A stretch of DNA of 64,000 bases from NCBI GenBank assembly GCA_051294375.1, contig CM119266.1, positions 24,572,312 through 24,636,311 of the forward strand, written 5' to 3'. Positions 35,542-48,154 of the stretch are shown piece after piece; position 1 is the first letter of the stretch; each line of letters opens with the position of its first letter. Source of the stretch: Paraspadella gotoi. Lineage: Eukaryota > Chaetognatha. Under the pieces are notes generated by a model. That model was not told the DNA's origin. It was given only the letters and a program-made list of their open reading frames with translations, and made no database searches. The translations under genes and the position numbers were made by a program.

Positions 35542-36048
35542 CTCACACAATGAAAGCCGAAGGCTAAGATTAAAAAGCCTCCCGCTCTCTCCTACGATTT
35601 AATTTCGTCAAAAGATTAAGAATTTTTATGTATTTTATGTATTTTCCTCTCTTTCTCTCCCTCTTTATGTTTTTTTACGATCGTACAAGACAGGGTTGGC
35701 TAAGTCTTCTCGTCGTTGCTGTAGCTGCAGTTTTGTTTCTACTCAGAAATAATTTCATAACCCGAGATATAAACTTAACAAATTTATCAAAACCACTCCC
35801 AAAAATAAATTCAAATGATTTGACGACTGTGAATAGTCTTTTTATTGACAACGGCGTCGAGCACTGCTGTCACTTCACAGTCTTTCGCTGCTCCAGTCAA
35901 AATCGAAGTTTAACCGGCCTCTCGTCGTAAATACGATACAACTATGGACATCAACTTTACGAATATATCGTTAGCTTCGATAGTTAGCTTTGATAGTAAA
36001 CATAAAATCTCCATAAACTCGAGTTAAGAACGTCATCGAGAACTCGAT

Positions 36049-36155
<107 letters not shown>

Positions 36156-36306
36156 GATATACTTTTTAAAAGGGAATCCTGCCATTATTGCCGCTTTTAT
36201 CTCTCTCTCTCTTTTTTCGAGTTTTCTCTCTCGCTCTCTCTCAGTCTTTCTCTCGTTATCGCACTCGCCAGGTCGAGAGAGTCTGGAACTTTTTTCATCC
36301 GTGTAA

Positions 36307-36342
36307 CCAATCAAGCTTCGACGACCAAATTTTTCAGCCAAT
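36307..36342 (+). promoter_or_regulatory. CCAAT pair with 31-bp spacing
   Basis: CCAAT starts at 36307 and 36338, and ATAATCCGG follows. The pair is mirrored in the right arm near 37372-37407. Confidence 0.45.
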
Positions 36343-36477
36343 CATAATCCGGCTTTTTTTATTAAAAGGGAGAAAAAGTTTGAGAAAGAGATGATCAGGT
36401 TATCTTCTAATAAAGGTTACAACACGACGGTTAAAGGCGGCACCACAAAAATCTCATGAAATGAATAAAAAGAGAGA

Positions 36478-36617
36478 NNNNNNNNNNNNNNNNNNNNNNN
36501 NNNNNNNNNNNNNNNNNNNNNNNNNNNNNNNNNNNNNNNNNNNNNNNNNNNNNNNNNNNNNNNNNNNNNNNNNNNNNNNNNNNNNNNNNNNNNNNNNNNN
36601 NNNNNNNNNNNNNNNNN
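36478..36617. other. 140-N gap inside a GA array
   Basis: N run flanked on both sides by GA repeats. The right arm reads this interval as CT arrays at 37155-37246. Confidence 0.98.
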
Positions 36618-37164
36618 GAGAGAGAGAGAGAGAGACCGTTCGGTTTTTATAACGATATTACGGCGTTGGAAGCGCCGTCAATATTTTAAAAGTGTCGTTA
36701 TACAGTATAAGAACTTACAACAAAGGATAAAGAGAGCTTAACGATTGGGTTTATACTTTTTAACGCGGACTCGCGGACCGCGCCCACGTAACCAGAGAGA
36801 AAAGTTTACATTTACAGTCAGTGGATAAAACATAACAGCCTCCGCTATCTCTTAGGTTTTGTTATTCTCTCTCATCTCTCATCCTTCCTCTCTCTCCTCT
36901 TCTCATCTCTCTCTTCTCTCTTCAATAACAAAACCTAAAAGAATAGCGGAGGCTGTTATTTTTATCCACTGACTGTAAATGTAAACTTTTTCTCTTGGTT
37001 ACGTGGGCCGCGCCGCGAGTCCGCGTTAAAAAAGTATAAACCCAATCGTTAAGCTCTCTTTATCCTTTGTTGTAAGTTCTTATACTGTATAACGACACTT
37101 TAAAATATTGACGGCGCTTCCAACGCCGTAATATCGTTATAAAACCGAACGGTCTCTCTCTCTT

Positions 37165-37230
<66 letters not shown>

Positions 37231-37573
37231 CTCTCTCTCTTCTTTCTTTTATTCATTCATGAGATTTTGTGGTGCCGCCTTTAACCGTCGTGTTGTAACT
37301 TTATTAGAAGATAACCTGATCATCCTCTTTCTCAAACTTTTTTCTCCCTTTATAAAAAAAGCCCGGATTATGATTGGCTGAAAAAATTTGGTCGTCGAAG
37401 CTTGATTGGTTACACGGATGAAAAAAGTTCCAGACTCTCTCGACCTGGCGAGTGCGATAACGAGAGAAAGACCTGAGAGAGAGCGAGAGAGAAAACTCGA
37501 AAAAAAGAGAGAGAGATAAAGCGGCCATATAATGGCAGGATTCCCTTTTAAAAAGTAATATCGTCTCTCTCTC

Positions 37574-37630
<57 letters not shown>

Positions 37631-38152
37631 GATCGAGTTCTCGATGACGTTTCTTAACTCGAGTTTATGGAGAATTTTATGTTTACTATCAAAGCTAACT
37701 ATCGAAGCTTAACGATATATTCGTAAAGTTGATTGTCCCATAGTTGTATCGTATTTACGACGAGAGGCCGTTAAACTTCGATTTGACTGGAGCAGCGAAA
37801 GACTGTGAAGTGACAGCAGGTCGACGCCGTTTGTCAATAAAAAGACTATTCACAGTCGTCAAATCATTTTGAATTTATTTTGGGAGTGGTTTTGATAAAT
37901 TTGTTAAGTTTATATCTCGGTTATGAAATTATTTCTGAAGTAGAAACAAAATCTGCAGCTACAGCACGACGAGAAGACTTAAGCCAACCCTGTCTTGTAC
38001 GATCGTAAAAAAAACATAAAGAGGGAGAGAAAGAGAGGAAAAATACATAAAATACATAAAAATTCTTAATCTTTTGACGAAATTAAACTCGTAGGAGAGA
38101 GCGGGAGGCTTTTTAATCTTAGCCTTCGCTTTCATTGTGAATCGCGAGAGAA

Positions 38153-38243
<91 letters not shown>

Positions 38244-39084
38244 GGAAATGAATGGCGGCATATAAAAAAAAAGCTGTATACTTTAATTATTAAAGGACAC
38301 ATGGGCCAACCCCCTCCGCTGAACCGACGCGAAAAAAAAAAAAATAGAATTGGGTCAGAATGAGTTTTTTGAGATTGAGCACTCGCGCTGACGCCGTCGA
38401 ACGTTTCTTTTCCCGATGGACCTCCGATGGGATTAAAACCTATAGGGACTAAATGTATTCTGAATAAATAGTACTAAACTTTTTAACACTTACTAATTTT
38501 CCTTCTTCTCGTCTCATATCGACGCCGGGTTGCGTAGTAATCAGCCACTCCCTCACAGCCCTTGCACATTGCACAACTCTAAGAGCCAAATTATAAATAA
38601 TAATACTTTTAGGTAATTTTTTTAACTTTCATAATTTTCAATCTCTTCTCTATCGATTAACTGTATTCGTGCATAGTATCATCGCTGTTTGTTTGTTGAT
38701 ATTTACTTTTTTGGAGACAAAAAATCTACACTTTTAGGTCTCTTTATATTATGTACTGCTACGTATAAACTATAATATATATATATATATAATAATATAA
38801 TATAATATCTTAACTCTTTGATTTTCTTCTTCGTCTTCTGCGTTAATTCGTCTTCCGAGGAGAGACGTTTTTACGAAGCATCGAGGAGAGGGATGTCGGA
38901 GAATTAGAGAGTGGAGAGTTGGAGAGTTTGAGAGTGGAGAGTTTGGAGTGGAGGCAGAGAAGAGAACCCATTTAGGGCCGAACCACCCTCGACTCGATGC
39001 TTGTCCGCACGAAGGCCGCTCGACCTCGTGACTTCCGAAGAAGCCCAAGCCGCCGTTAACTCGCCCTCTAAAGGCAGAGCACTC

Positions 39085-39109
39085 NNNNNNNNNNNNNNNN
39101 NNNNNNNNN
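39085..39109. other. 25-N gap between palindrome and direct duplication
   Basis: Exactly 25 N, the same length as the gaps at 47384, 60815 and 63847. Confidence 0.99.
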
Positions 39110-39599
39110 GAGAGAGAGAGAGAGACATATATCCTTGGATCCTCACCCTCAATGTCTTACACTCAGCACTCAGCACAGCACTACATAATACTTATTAGAA
39201 AAAATCGGACGCATATCTCTCTTGGCAACAAAACCCGGACGGAGAACGGAAAGTTCATAGAGCAGATCGAGACCACCCCGAAATTCGCCCCTGGGAGACA
39301 AATCAAGGGATCGACAAAAACGACGATAAAAACGCAATTAGCCAATTTTTAAGACTTTTCGTCCTTTGCCGACAACCGCCGACGACGACGACAATGACGA
39401 CGACGACGAAAAGGCGACGAGCACCACCGAAAACAACGAAAGAGGCAAAGTTCAAACTTCAACGCTCATTTTCGATAACATAACCAAATAAAAAAAAAAT
39501 GTTTGCGGCCAAAACTCAACTCGGGTCTTTCGGCACTGTTTTCCGTAAATTCCCCATTTCTATTCCAGAAATTAAGAAGGTAATTTTAAACCTATTATT

Positions 39600-39760
39600 T
39601 AATCCCAATAATTTACCATTACTCTAATCATAAAATAATCCTTAATACTATTCCCTAATCCCTAGCCTTAATCCTTGACCTTTTCCCCTAACACAAAATC
39701 ATAATCCCAAACCCTAATCCCTAACCTAATCCCTAATCATAACCTTTAACCTACTCACAA
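39600..39760 (-). repeat. Telomere-like degenerate CCCTAA tract
   Basis: Repeated CCCTAATC, CCTAACC and CTAATCCCTA variants. The duplicate is at 47770-47945. Confidence 0.6.
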
Positions 39761-40274
39761 TGTTGGAAAATATGCCGAAAAAAAAATAGTCTCATGAGAC
39801 GCTTTATTCGTCGTCTTTTTAAATTTGTGTTCAATGGAAAATTACAGAGAAATTTCCAATACCGAAGATAGGTTACGAGAGCTGGAACCTACTATTTCGA
39901 AAGAGAGATCAGTATTGTCTTTTCCTAAAAGTAGAATTTCTTCAGACTGTGAAACTTAATCATACTTAGTCTTAGAGAAGAAAATAATTAGACCAATTGT
40001 TTTCTCGTCTATTAAGGGAGTATTACTATTAGCCAATCGATAACATAGCTTCGATAAGTAAATCGCAACCGAAATTTTCTCGATTTCATCTCGATCTTTA
40101 TTCTTAAATATTTTTCATTCATCGTTTTTCTCTTCCTACATCTTCGATCTTCTTCCCATTTTCCATTTCCCCCCTTTTCTCTTTGACTCGAACTAATATT
40201 TCCTCCAACTTATAATCTCACTTTCTCCCCTCGGTGTTCCACCTTCCTCCCATTCCCTTTTTTTACTTCCTACT

Positions 40275-42152
40275 CACTTCTCCTCCTCTTCCCCATCATG
40301 CTCCTCCTGCTCATCCACCATCACCTCGTCCCCTTCCTCTTCTTCTCCTCCACCTCCTCCTGCTTCTTCATCAACCCCCTCTTCTTCCTCTTCCTCCCTC
40401 ATCTTCTCCAGCGCGATCAGAATATCCGTCCACTCCATGACGGTCGTGGATTCGTTGGGCGTTCGGTTCGACGGGAGTTCGACGGTGACTTGGGGCTGAA
40501 CGAGGGCGTGAGTGACTGGGGCGTCGTTGAAGGATAATTGCATCGTCCGCCGTATGTCGCCTCCGCCCCACTGAACATTGGGGAAACGAGACTTGCGAAA
40601 AAGTCGAGACGAATCGATGTCCTCATTGAGTCGGTCACCCATTAGGCATTAACCAATAACCATACGTTCATCTTAACATACAAGTTCATATTAAACTCTA
40701 ACTAACGTCGAGGACCACAAAAACAATCATAAGAACCACGCGCCAAAAAAACAAAACAAAAAAAAACATGAAAAAAACCAAATAATTGAGAAACAACAAC
40801 AACTACGACGACAAGAGTCCAACCTCGACCAAGCCCTTCAAGTAGTTATTGCGTTCCTGGCTGCTCATCTCCGATAAGCGGCGGTTGTGCGAGATGTGCA
40901 GACTCTGCCTCAACTCGTAATCTATTGCATACGAAAGTGTCAAGTCCGCAGAGAGGTGGCCTTGGGACGGGACCGAGAGGCCCTCGTCCGTTACGTCGTC
41001 TATCCCGACGTTTCCACCGGCGTTAACTGTGTCCTCCTCTTCGGAAATATTCAACTGGGCCGGCTGATCAGGGACGGCAAAATTATCGGAGGTAAATAAT
41101 TAGTTTTAAACAATCGACGGAGCAATTACCGATATAGTTGTACGGTATATGATGTAACTCATAAGATATTCATAATAAAACGAAGATGCTACAAACGCGT
41201 AAATGATTAAAATGCGAAGACGATATTAAAAATATAAGGAAGGAACTTTTGATGCAACCAAAAATGAGATTGAGTTCTTCAATCTCATTTGCATATTGTC
41301 GTATTGACATTGACTTGTCATAAATTGGTCGGCAAAGATGATCTGAAGACAAGATGGTCTAGATATAAATTAATAAACATTGACAGATTAAAATAAACAG
41401 TTCCAAAACCAAGACTCTCTCACCACTCAACGAAAATCAGAAAGCAGAGACGATTTAACTCTTGAATGACATGACCCATCTCCCCTTCTCACCTCAACGA
41501 TCGGCGGCAAAACGTAACGCGATTGGTCCTCCGACTCCTCATCGAAACTCAACAACCATTGGTTGGCGTTTCCCTCGAAGCCGCCCATGGGCTCCTGATG
41601 CCCCTGCAAGACCCGCAATCGCTGTTCTTGCTGACGTTGCAGCACATCTCTCTCCACTTTCTGCTTCTTCAAATCCCGCAGCTGTTCCCTGAAAAGGCGA
41701 TCTTGGTCTCGTTGCTTTTTTCGTTGTGCGTGTTGGATCTCGAGACGGGAAAAGTCCTGTCGGAGGGAGAATATGGAATTTGTCACGACAAGCGGAACAC
41801 ATGATCAATGATTCATGATCATCATCGTGATTATTATCAAATAAATAGAAAAAAATATCCGGTACGTATAAATAGAAAAAAATATCCCCTACTCTGCTCT
41901 GATCCAAGCCAACTAATAAGAAACTTACCCACCGCAGCTTCTAACTTACTTTACCTTGTTCTCTTGGAACCAATCTTCGATATCTTCCGCTCTGGAGGCG
42001 TTGATGTCGACGGCCGGCGTCGGACGCGTCTCTAAGAAAGTCTCGTTTTTGTTTTCCACCCAAAATGGAAGCGAACGAGATTTGAGGACCTGCTCGGGGT
42101 GATCGCGCGGAGGGGAATAAAGGCAGGACGAGGATGTGCATATTCGTTATCT

Positions 42153-42218
<66 letters not shown>

Positions 42219-42333
42219 CTTCTCACTCACTTCTCTTCTCTCTCTCTCTCTTCTCTCTCTCTCTTCTCCACTCTCTCTCTCACCATACTATAATTCTGAT
42301 CAGCCATCCCCCCCTCCATGTGCATATTCGTCC

Positions 42334-42403
<70 letters not shown>

Positions 42404-44510
42404 ACTATAATTCTGTTCAGCCATCCCCCCTCCAGCCATCTATCTTCTCCCATCCTCATTTCAGATCAGCCCCTGTCCTCGCTCTCCTCCCCCTCCTCAC
42501 CTCTTTCTCCCCCACCCCACCTTAATTCTAATTAGCCTCCTCGCTCTCTCCCTCTCCCAAAAAGGGTCCTCATCCAATTCTCCGTCGCTTTGGCGAAAAT
42601 TCTGGTGTCGTCTTCTTCGGGACAAGGAACTTCATATTCGTTCAAAAAAGCCCTGATGGTCGATGAAGTTTTTCAAGTCAATATTAAATGAGATAACGTA
42701 ACTTAACCATCTGTAATTAAACTGGAATCGAGATCCTGTAGCAACTAACGTACTCTGGAAGAGTTTATGGACTTACTTCAATAATCATTATCTCTCTTCG
42801 TATGAATTCTATCATTTCTTTATAAGCATTTACTCAACTGTTACGGTAACAGTACCTAAAATCATAGGTCTTGGCGCGTTCCTCGTTACCCAAACTGATG
42901 AAAGCTCGTTTTCTTAGCCAAAACTCGTATAGCGGCTTTAGATGAAAAATAAAATTATAAAAAAGGGGAAAATGTTAAGAAAGTATTTTATTTAACATAA
43001 ATAAAAATTTTTAAAAAGTTATTTTTAATCGTCAGACCTGGACGCTGTACCGAGAGACGCGAAGAGGAACCTCCTCCTCTTGGTAAGTTATCTTCAGCAG
43101 CTTTCGAATCTCGCGGGTAATGAAGCGAATGTCCTAGTGAAGGATAAAGAGGAAGAACGTGAGGAAAATTAAAATGAAAAGAAAGAGAAGACTAAGTAAA
43201 AAAAAAGAAACTAAGGAAAAAAAATTCAAAAAGAATTCAAAAAAAGGATAAAAGCGAGAGAAGGATGATCACAAAAATTGCATGAAGGAATAAAAAAAAA
43301 TGGAGGATGACTAAAAAAATTTGTGGGCGTACCTTCCAATACTTTATGTTCATTTCCGGCAAGCGGTTGGAGTTGCACAGGTACAATCGATTCCCATTGA
43401 TTTGATTTTTCCTTAAAAATCGCCAGTTCGATCAGTTTTCGTTTTTAAAATTTTATTTCTACGGCAAACTTACCTGAAACAGTTTTCGTAGTAGTGAGGA
43501 AACCCCAAGCTTTTGATGAACTTACAGACTTCGTCCACGGACCAGTCCAGGCATTCTTCGAAGGAAAGAAAGAAGAAGATGAGCAAACGGAGATCGAATG
43601 TCTGACAAGATATTCTTTTCCATCCGATCGCGAACCCGGATACCAAACCGTCATCCTCGCTTTGTCGAAAGCTTCGTCGATCAACTCGAAAAATTCTCTT
43701 TCCTAAAAATTAAAACCTGGATCAAAATTACTTCCTTCAGTTACTTATCTTATTGTTGGAGAATACTGAAATCTTTTTTTTCTCGAAATATTGTCTATTA
43801 GCTCTCAAAGTAGGCTCCCCGGATTTTCCAGTACAAACGGACGAACGAATGGAAAGATCGCCCGACCGAATAAAAAACAAACTATCTTTTCTATATTATC
43901 TTTACCTTGCCAGCACCTCATGGAAGCCCTGCGCCGAAACTCACTTGCTCCTGAACAGCACCTTACCTGCACAGGACAGAAGGCGTCGATGGAGGCGAGA
44001 ACTGCGCCCCACAAAGGCCCGAATTCCACCCCGAACTCGTCGTAGAGTTCCGAGTAAGGTCTGCGATGTGTGGGGTTTTTTATCTTTTCTATTTTATCTA
44101 TTTTATCTTTTCTATCTTTCTATTTCATTTTTCATTTATTTCTTTTTTTCTTTCTTTCTTCTTTCTTTATTTCTATGTTATTGTCTTTTTTCTTGTCTCA
44201 ACTATTTTTTTTCTTTCTTGATTTATCTATTTTCCCTCAATAAGATTCTTTTTTTCTTCCTTTCTTTATTTCTTTCCTCGTTGTTCTCCAATGGAGAATC
44301 TCCATATCAACTCCCCCTGCCGAGCAACTCACTCGACCGTCTCCAAGCTGTCCGATCTGTCCAATTCCGGCTCGGCCTCCTTGCACGGGATGGTCACGTG
44401 CTCGTGAAGCGGCGCCGCGCGACACGTGAAACCGTGACAGAGGAAACCGTCGCAGCTCTCTTCGAGGCAGTTGGCTTTGCAGGGCCACTTGTAGTGGGAG
44501 GGAGGGAGAG

Positions 44511-44592
<82 letters not shown>

Positions 44593-45508
44593 AATTGGAA
44601 CATTCACACATTATCTCGGTTACCTTACCTTCGGCGGCGTCTCAAGCGGCTGCGTGATCCGGATCACTTCTTTCCTGAGTTCACGACAGGGAAGGTTCCT
44701 CACTCGCTTTTCATTCCTGCGTAACAAAAAATGGCGATTCAAATAATTGCCGTGAATATAACTAAAAAAATTAACTCTTAATATGAAAATAAATGAATTA
44801 TTATACACTCGCCTGATAACCCAAGGGAATTTTTTGGGATCATCCCTAATCCTCGATGGACGAAGAACAAGGTCGCCGAGTCGACGCGAGGTGGTCTGAT
44901 GGGGCGGGTGAGGGGGGAGATTTCCCAGCGGCGGTGGGTTCTAAGGGTGGGTAAGCGAAAAAAGCGCAACATGGGATAAGTCAGGCACCATTTTATTTCT
45001 ATTAATAGTGCGAACCTTACCCGCGTCCAGTGTCGAACATTGAAGATCATGGAATGCGGCAAAAAGTGAGGATCTTTGGCGCGGTTATCTAATTCTATTT
45101 CCATTTTTATCGTTTATAATATTATTTAGATTTTTATAAATGTATTTATATAATATTAATCTATTTGTAGTATATAGAAAATTTAAACTTAAACAGAAAA
45201 CTCTAAGTATTAAAAATGGGCTTTCGTTCTTTGGACGAAGCTGGAAAAAAAATGTATTGAATGAATGGATAAATTTATCTTGGTTTTACCATAAGATCAA
45301 TCGTAAAGTTTTTCTATGATGTAGTTTTAAGTCATACCACCAACGACATTTAGTTGATTAAATATAATTAAATATAATTGCCACACTGGTTTCAAAACCC
45401 TCATCCCCACTCACCTCGTAGGTCTGGAAAGTCTCTCTCTCTCTCTCTCTCTCGTTGCTGCATCGTCTGGGTGGCCACCGACATCAAAACGTCAGGAGAC
45501 GACCTCAT
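40275..45508 (-). CDS. SAM-domain and coiled-coil protein, SAMD15-like SAM domain (copy A)
   Basis: Multi-exon gene built from exons that join in phase: 45415-45508, 45021-45088, 44813-44940, 44629-44716, 44333-44487, 43967-44060, an ill-defined exon near 43620-43700, 43474-43555, 43333-43411, 43038-43133, 42856-42935, about 42501-42652, 41955-42031, 41493-41756, 40830-41063 and probably 40275-40621. The SAM domain spans exons 43474-43133: CLDWSVDEVCKFIKSLGFPH, YYENCFRKNQINGNRLYL, NRLPEMNIKYWKDIRFITRE. That order resembles human SAMD15 (LGFPxY..CF, INGxxL, LPxMxI). A Cys-rich exon (WPCKANCLEESCDGFLC) lies before it; a basic/acidic coiled coil (QRKKQRDQDRLFREQLRDLK) and an acidic tail lie after. 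SAM domains mediate protein-protein interaction; the cellular role is unknown to me. One intron uses GC-AG. The exon at 42501-42652 reads out of frame in this copy. The 5' start and 3' end are uncertain. Confidence 0.7.
41493..41756 (-). CDS. Coiled-coil exon of the copy A gene
   Basis: 88 codons in phase 0 between CGACAG and GTGAGA. Starts DFSRLEIQHAQRKKQRDQD and has Arg/Gln/Glu/Leu heptads, then NQWLLSFDEESEDQSRYVLP. It is preceded by exon 41955-42031 (AVDINASRAEDIEDWFQENK). Confidence 0.75.
42150..42399. repeat. CT arrays in an intron of the SAM gene
   Basis: Two CT arrays (42150-42283 and 42336-42399) separated by ACCATACTATAATTCTGATC. On the coding strand they read GA. Confidence 0.95.
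43133..43555 (-). CDS. SAM domain exons of the copy A gene
   Basis: Exons 43474-43555, 43333-43411 and 43038-43133 encode the five-helix SAM fold. The 43474 exon begins after the pyrimidine-rich acceptor CTTTCCTTCGAAG and ends TTTCAG|GTAAG; the AGG codon for Arg is split across the next splice. This is the best-supported part of the gene. Confidence 0.8.
44500..44588. repeat. (GA)n array forming a polypyrimidine tract on the minus strand
   Basis: On the coding (minus) strand this reads (CT)n ending CCCACTACAAG directly before the Cys-rich exon at 44487, so the microsatellite doubles as a 3' splice-site pyrimidine tract. Confidence 0.9.
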
Positions 45509-45533
45509 TTTTCGGCTTTTTCCTCCTCCAGAA

Positions 45534-45606
<73 letters not shown>

Positions 45607-45643
45607 AGAGAGAAGAAAGAGAGAGAGAGAGAGAGAGTTTGGC
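45430..45643. repeat. CT and GA arrays around the proposed first exon
   Basis: The CT array at 45430-45453 encodes RERERER within the proposed first exon on the minus strand. The GA array at 45541-45643 lies just upstream of its ATG. Confidence 0.9.
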
Positions 45644-46605
45644 CGGGAAAGAGAGGTTTAAAAATTTTAAGAGAGGACGCTTATATCGAAGCAGGAAAGT
45701 GAGAGTTTCGGAAATTTTTTCTCGACATTAGGGTGGCGCTGTGGATTGGAGGGGGAGTGACTTGCGCGATGGGTGGGAGGGGGTTAGGAACGTTAAATAG
45801 TTGGACGACATGAAAAATACAACAGTACTTTGGCTAAAGCACGATTTTTTTGTATATTTTGCCGAGATGTTCACAGAGCGAAGCGTATAACTGTCGAAAT
45901 TTAAATTTGAAGTGTGTATTCTGTATTGCGTGTAGACTGTAGAGTTTAAGAGTATTGACTACGACGGTAGTTAATGATTACTACTAGGAATAAATAGTTC
46001 TTCATTTTTAACGAACAAAGAAGATATATAAAATAAATTTATTTGAAAACAACCGCTGATAACGACGACGCAGATGATACTGAGAACAACATCGCGAAAT
46101 TTCAGAAATAAAAATGAGGTTCGAATCGAATGCACTTGCAGCTATGATCGTTTACGAGAAAATAACAGTAATACTAGTTTTAAAATACGAAGTCGATGGG
46201 GGGAGTGGAAAGGAAGGAATGCTGAAGAGATAAAAACGCGCGGATGATAGAAAATCGTTAAAAAAGCGTCAGTCAATGAACCTCGAACTCGGCGGAGGTT
46301 TAACGCCCCCGAGGGAAAGACAACCACGCCCCTCGCACCCCTTAAAGTCCGGCAACCCCCGTTCCGCCCTTCTAAAGATGAAGGGCTGTAATTTAAAGCA
46401 ACCTAACGCTAACTTTCAGAATTCATTTAGTTCGTTTGATTCATTTAGTTTGATGCTCATCTTTTTTTTAAATCTAATTCTAGTTCTTAAGATTTTTTTA
46501 TTTTTAAATCCTCACTTCACTCTTTTGCCTTCAATTCTCCGGCACTCCTTGGCTTCCACCGCGCGGTCAAAGCGCATTTTTTTGCTCGCTTTAACGTCCT
46601 GCCAC

Positions 46606-46620
46606 TCTCTCTCTCTCTCA

Positions 46621-46705
<85 letters not shown>

Positions 46706-46978
46706 AATGAAGAAATTTATGAATTTTTAAAGTCTCTCTTTTTATCTCAATTCAAAATACCTTTCAAAACAGTTCAATACTTAAAACAGAAAGATGAAGC
46801 TTTTGAAATCACGCCAAAAACTTACAACTTCAACTATAACAATTTTACTATGCATTTATAAAAGATGCCCTTAAAACGCAGTTTTCAACGGTTACGGCGC
46901 ATATTTTTTAGGGGGCCATCCACTCTCTCTCTCTCTCTGTCTTTTTCTGTCTTTTTTCTTTCTCTCTCTCTCTCTCTC
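46606..46978. repeat. CT arrays
   Basis: CT arrays at 46606-46701 and 46921-46978, with unique AT-rich sequence between them. The copy B equivalents are 55617-55695 and 55912-55977. Confidence 0.93.
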
Positions 46979-47383
46979 AAAGTGATATTCTATATTCACG
47001 TCCCTATCCTGCCAACTCTCTCCCTCTACTTCTCTTTTTTTCACCTGGGCTCCCCCTTCCCTACCTCACTTTCACATCCCATTCGGTTTATTATCTTTAA
47101 ACCGAACGATTAAACTTTATGAGTCTGCCAGAGGAGAAAAAGCAGCTGATGCGGCCGCCAAAGAGGAGAGAAGAAAGACTTTCACAAAAATTGAGAGAGA
47201 TGGATTTTTTTTTTAGAACAAGTCCGTCGGTTTTTTTTTTAAACCTTTAAACTGACTAATATTCGCCCCTAGCAGTTTTTAGTGTTAGTTTGAAAGTTGA
47301 AACGTCCATTTTGTTTAATTGGCAGACTTTTAAATTTAAGACATCCGAAATAGATACGAAACATAGAAATTTTTGCAGCAGGA

Positions 47384-47408
47384 NNNNNNNNNNNNNNNNN
47401 NNNNNNNN
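47384..47408. other. 25-N gap between the two direct copies
   Basis: The gap lies precisely at the junction of copies A and B. Confidence 0.99.
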
Positions 47409-48154
47409 AGAGAGAGATACCACCCGAAATTCGCCCCTGGGAGACAAATAAGGGATCGACAAAAAACGACGATAAAAACGCAATTAGCCAATTTTTTAAG
47501 AACTTTTCGTCCTTTGCCGGGACAACCGCCGACGACGACGACAAGAACGACGACGACGAAGAAAGGCGACGAGCACCACCGAAAAACAACGAAAGAGGCA
47601 AAGTTCAAACTTCAACGCTCACATTTTCGATAACATAATCCAAAATAAAAAAAAAAATGGTTTGCGGGGGCCAGAAATCACTCGGGTCTTTCGGCAACTC
47701 GTTTTCCGTAAAATTCCCCATTTCTATTATCCAGAAATTAAGAAAGGTAATTTTAAACCTATTATTAAATCCCAATAATTTACCATTACTCTAATCATAA
47801 AAATAAATCCTTAATACTATTCCCTAATCCCTAGCCTTAATCCTTGACCTTTCCCTAACACAAATGCATAATCCCTAACCTTACGGTAATCTAAAAGCAT
47901 AACCCCAAAACCTAATCCTAACCTAATCCTAATCATAACCTTAAATACTCACATTTTTGGAAATATCCGAAAAAAAAATAGTTCATGAGACGCTTTATTC
48001 GTCGTCTTTTATAATTTGTGTTCAATGGAAATTACAGAGAAATTTCAATACCGAAGATAGGTTACGAGAGCTGGAACTACTATTCTGAAAGAGAGATCAG
48101 TAATTGTCTTTTCGCTAAAAGTAGAATTTCTTCAAGATGTGAACTTAATCATAT

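Larger units (their letters stand above)
39272..47383 (+). repeat. Direct duplication, copy A (about 8.1 kb)
   Basis: The sequence from CACCCCGAAATTCGCCCCTG through the SAM-domain gene to AGACATCCGAAATAGATACG recurs at 47415-56390 in the same order and orientation, with frequent small indels. Copy A ends at a 25-N gap. Non-genic parts include a CCCTAA-like tract at 39600-39760 and CT arrays at 42150-42399, 46606-46701 and 46921-46978. Confidence 0.95.

Noticed and set aside
43753-44724. 323-codon + strand frame
   Set aside because: It runs antisense over SAM-gene exons and T-rich/GA tracts; no domain.
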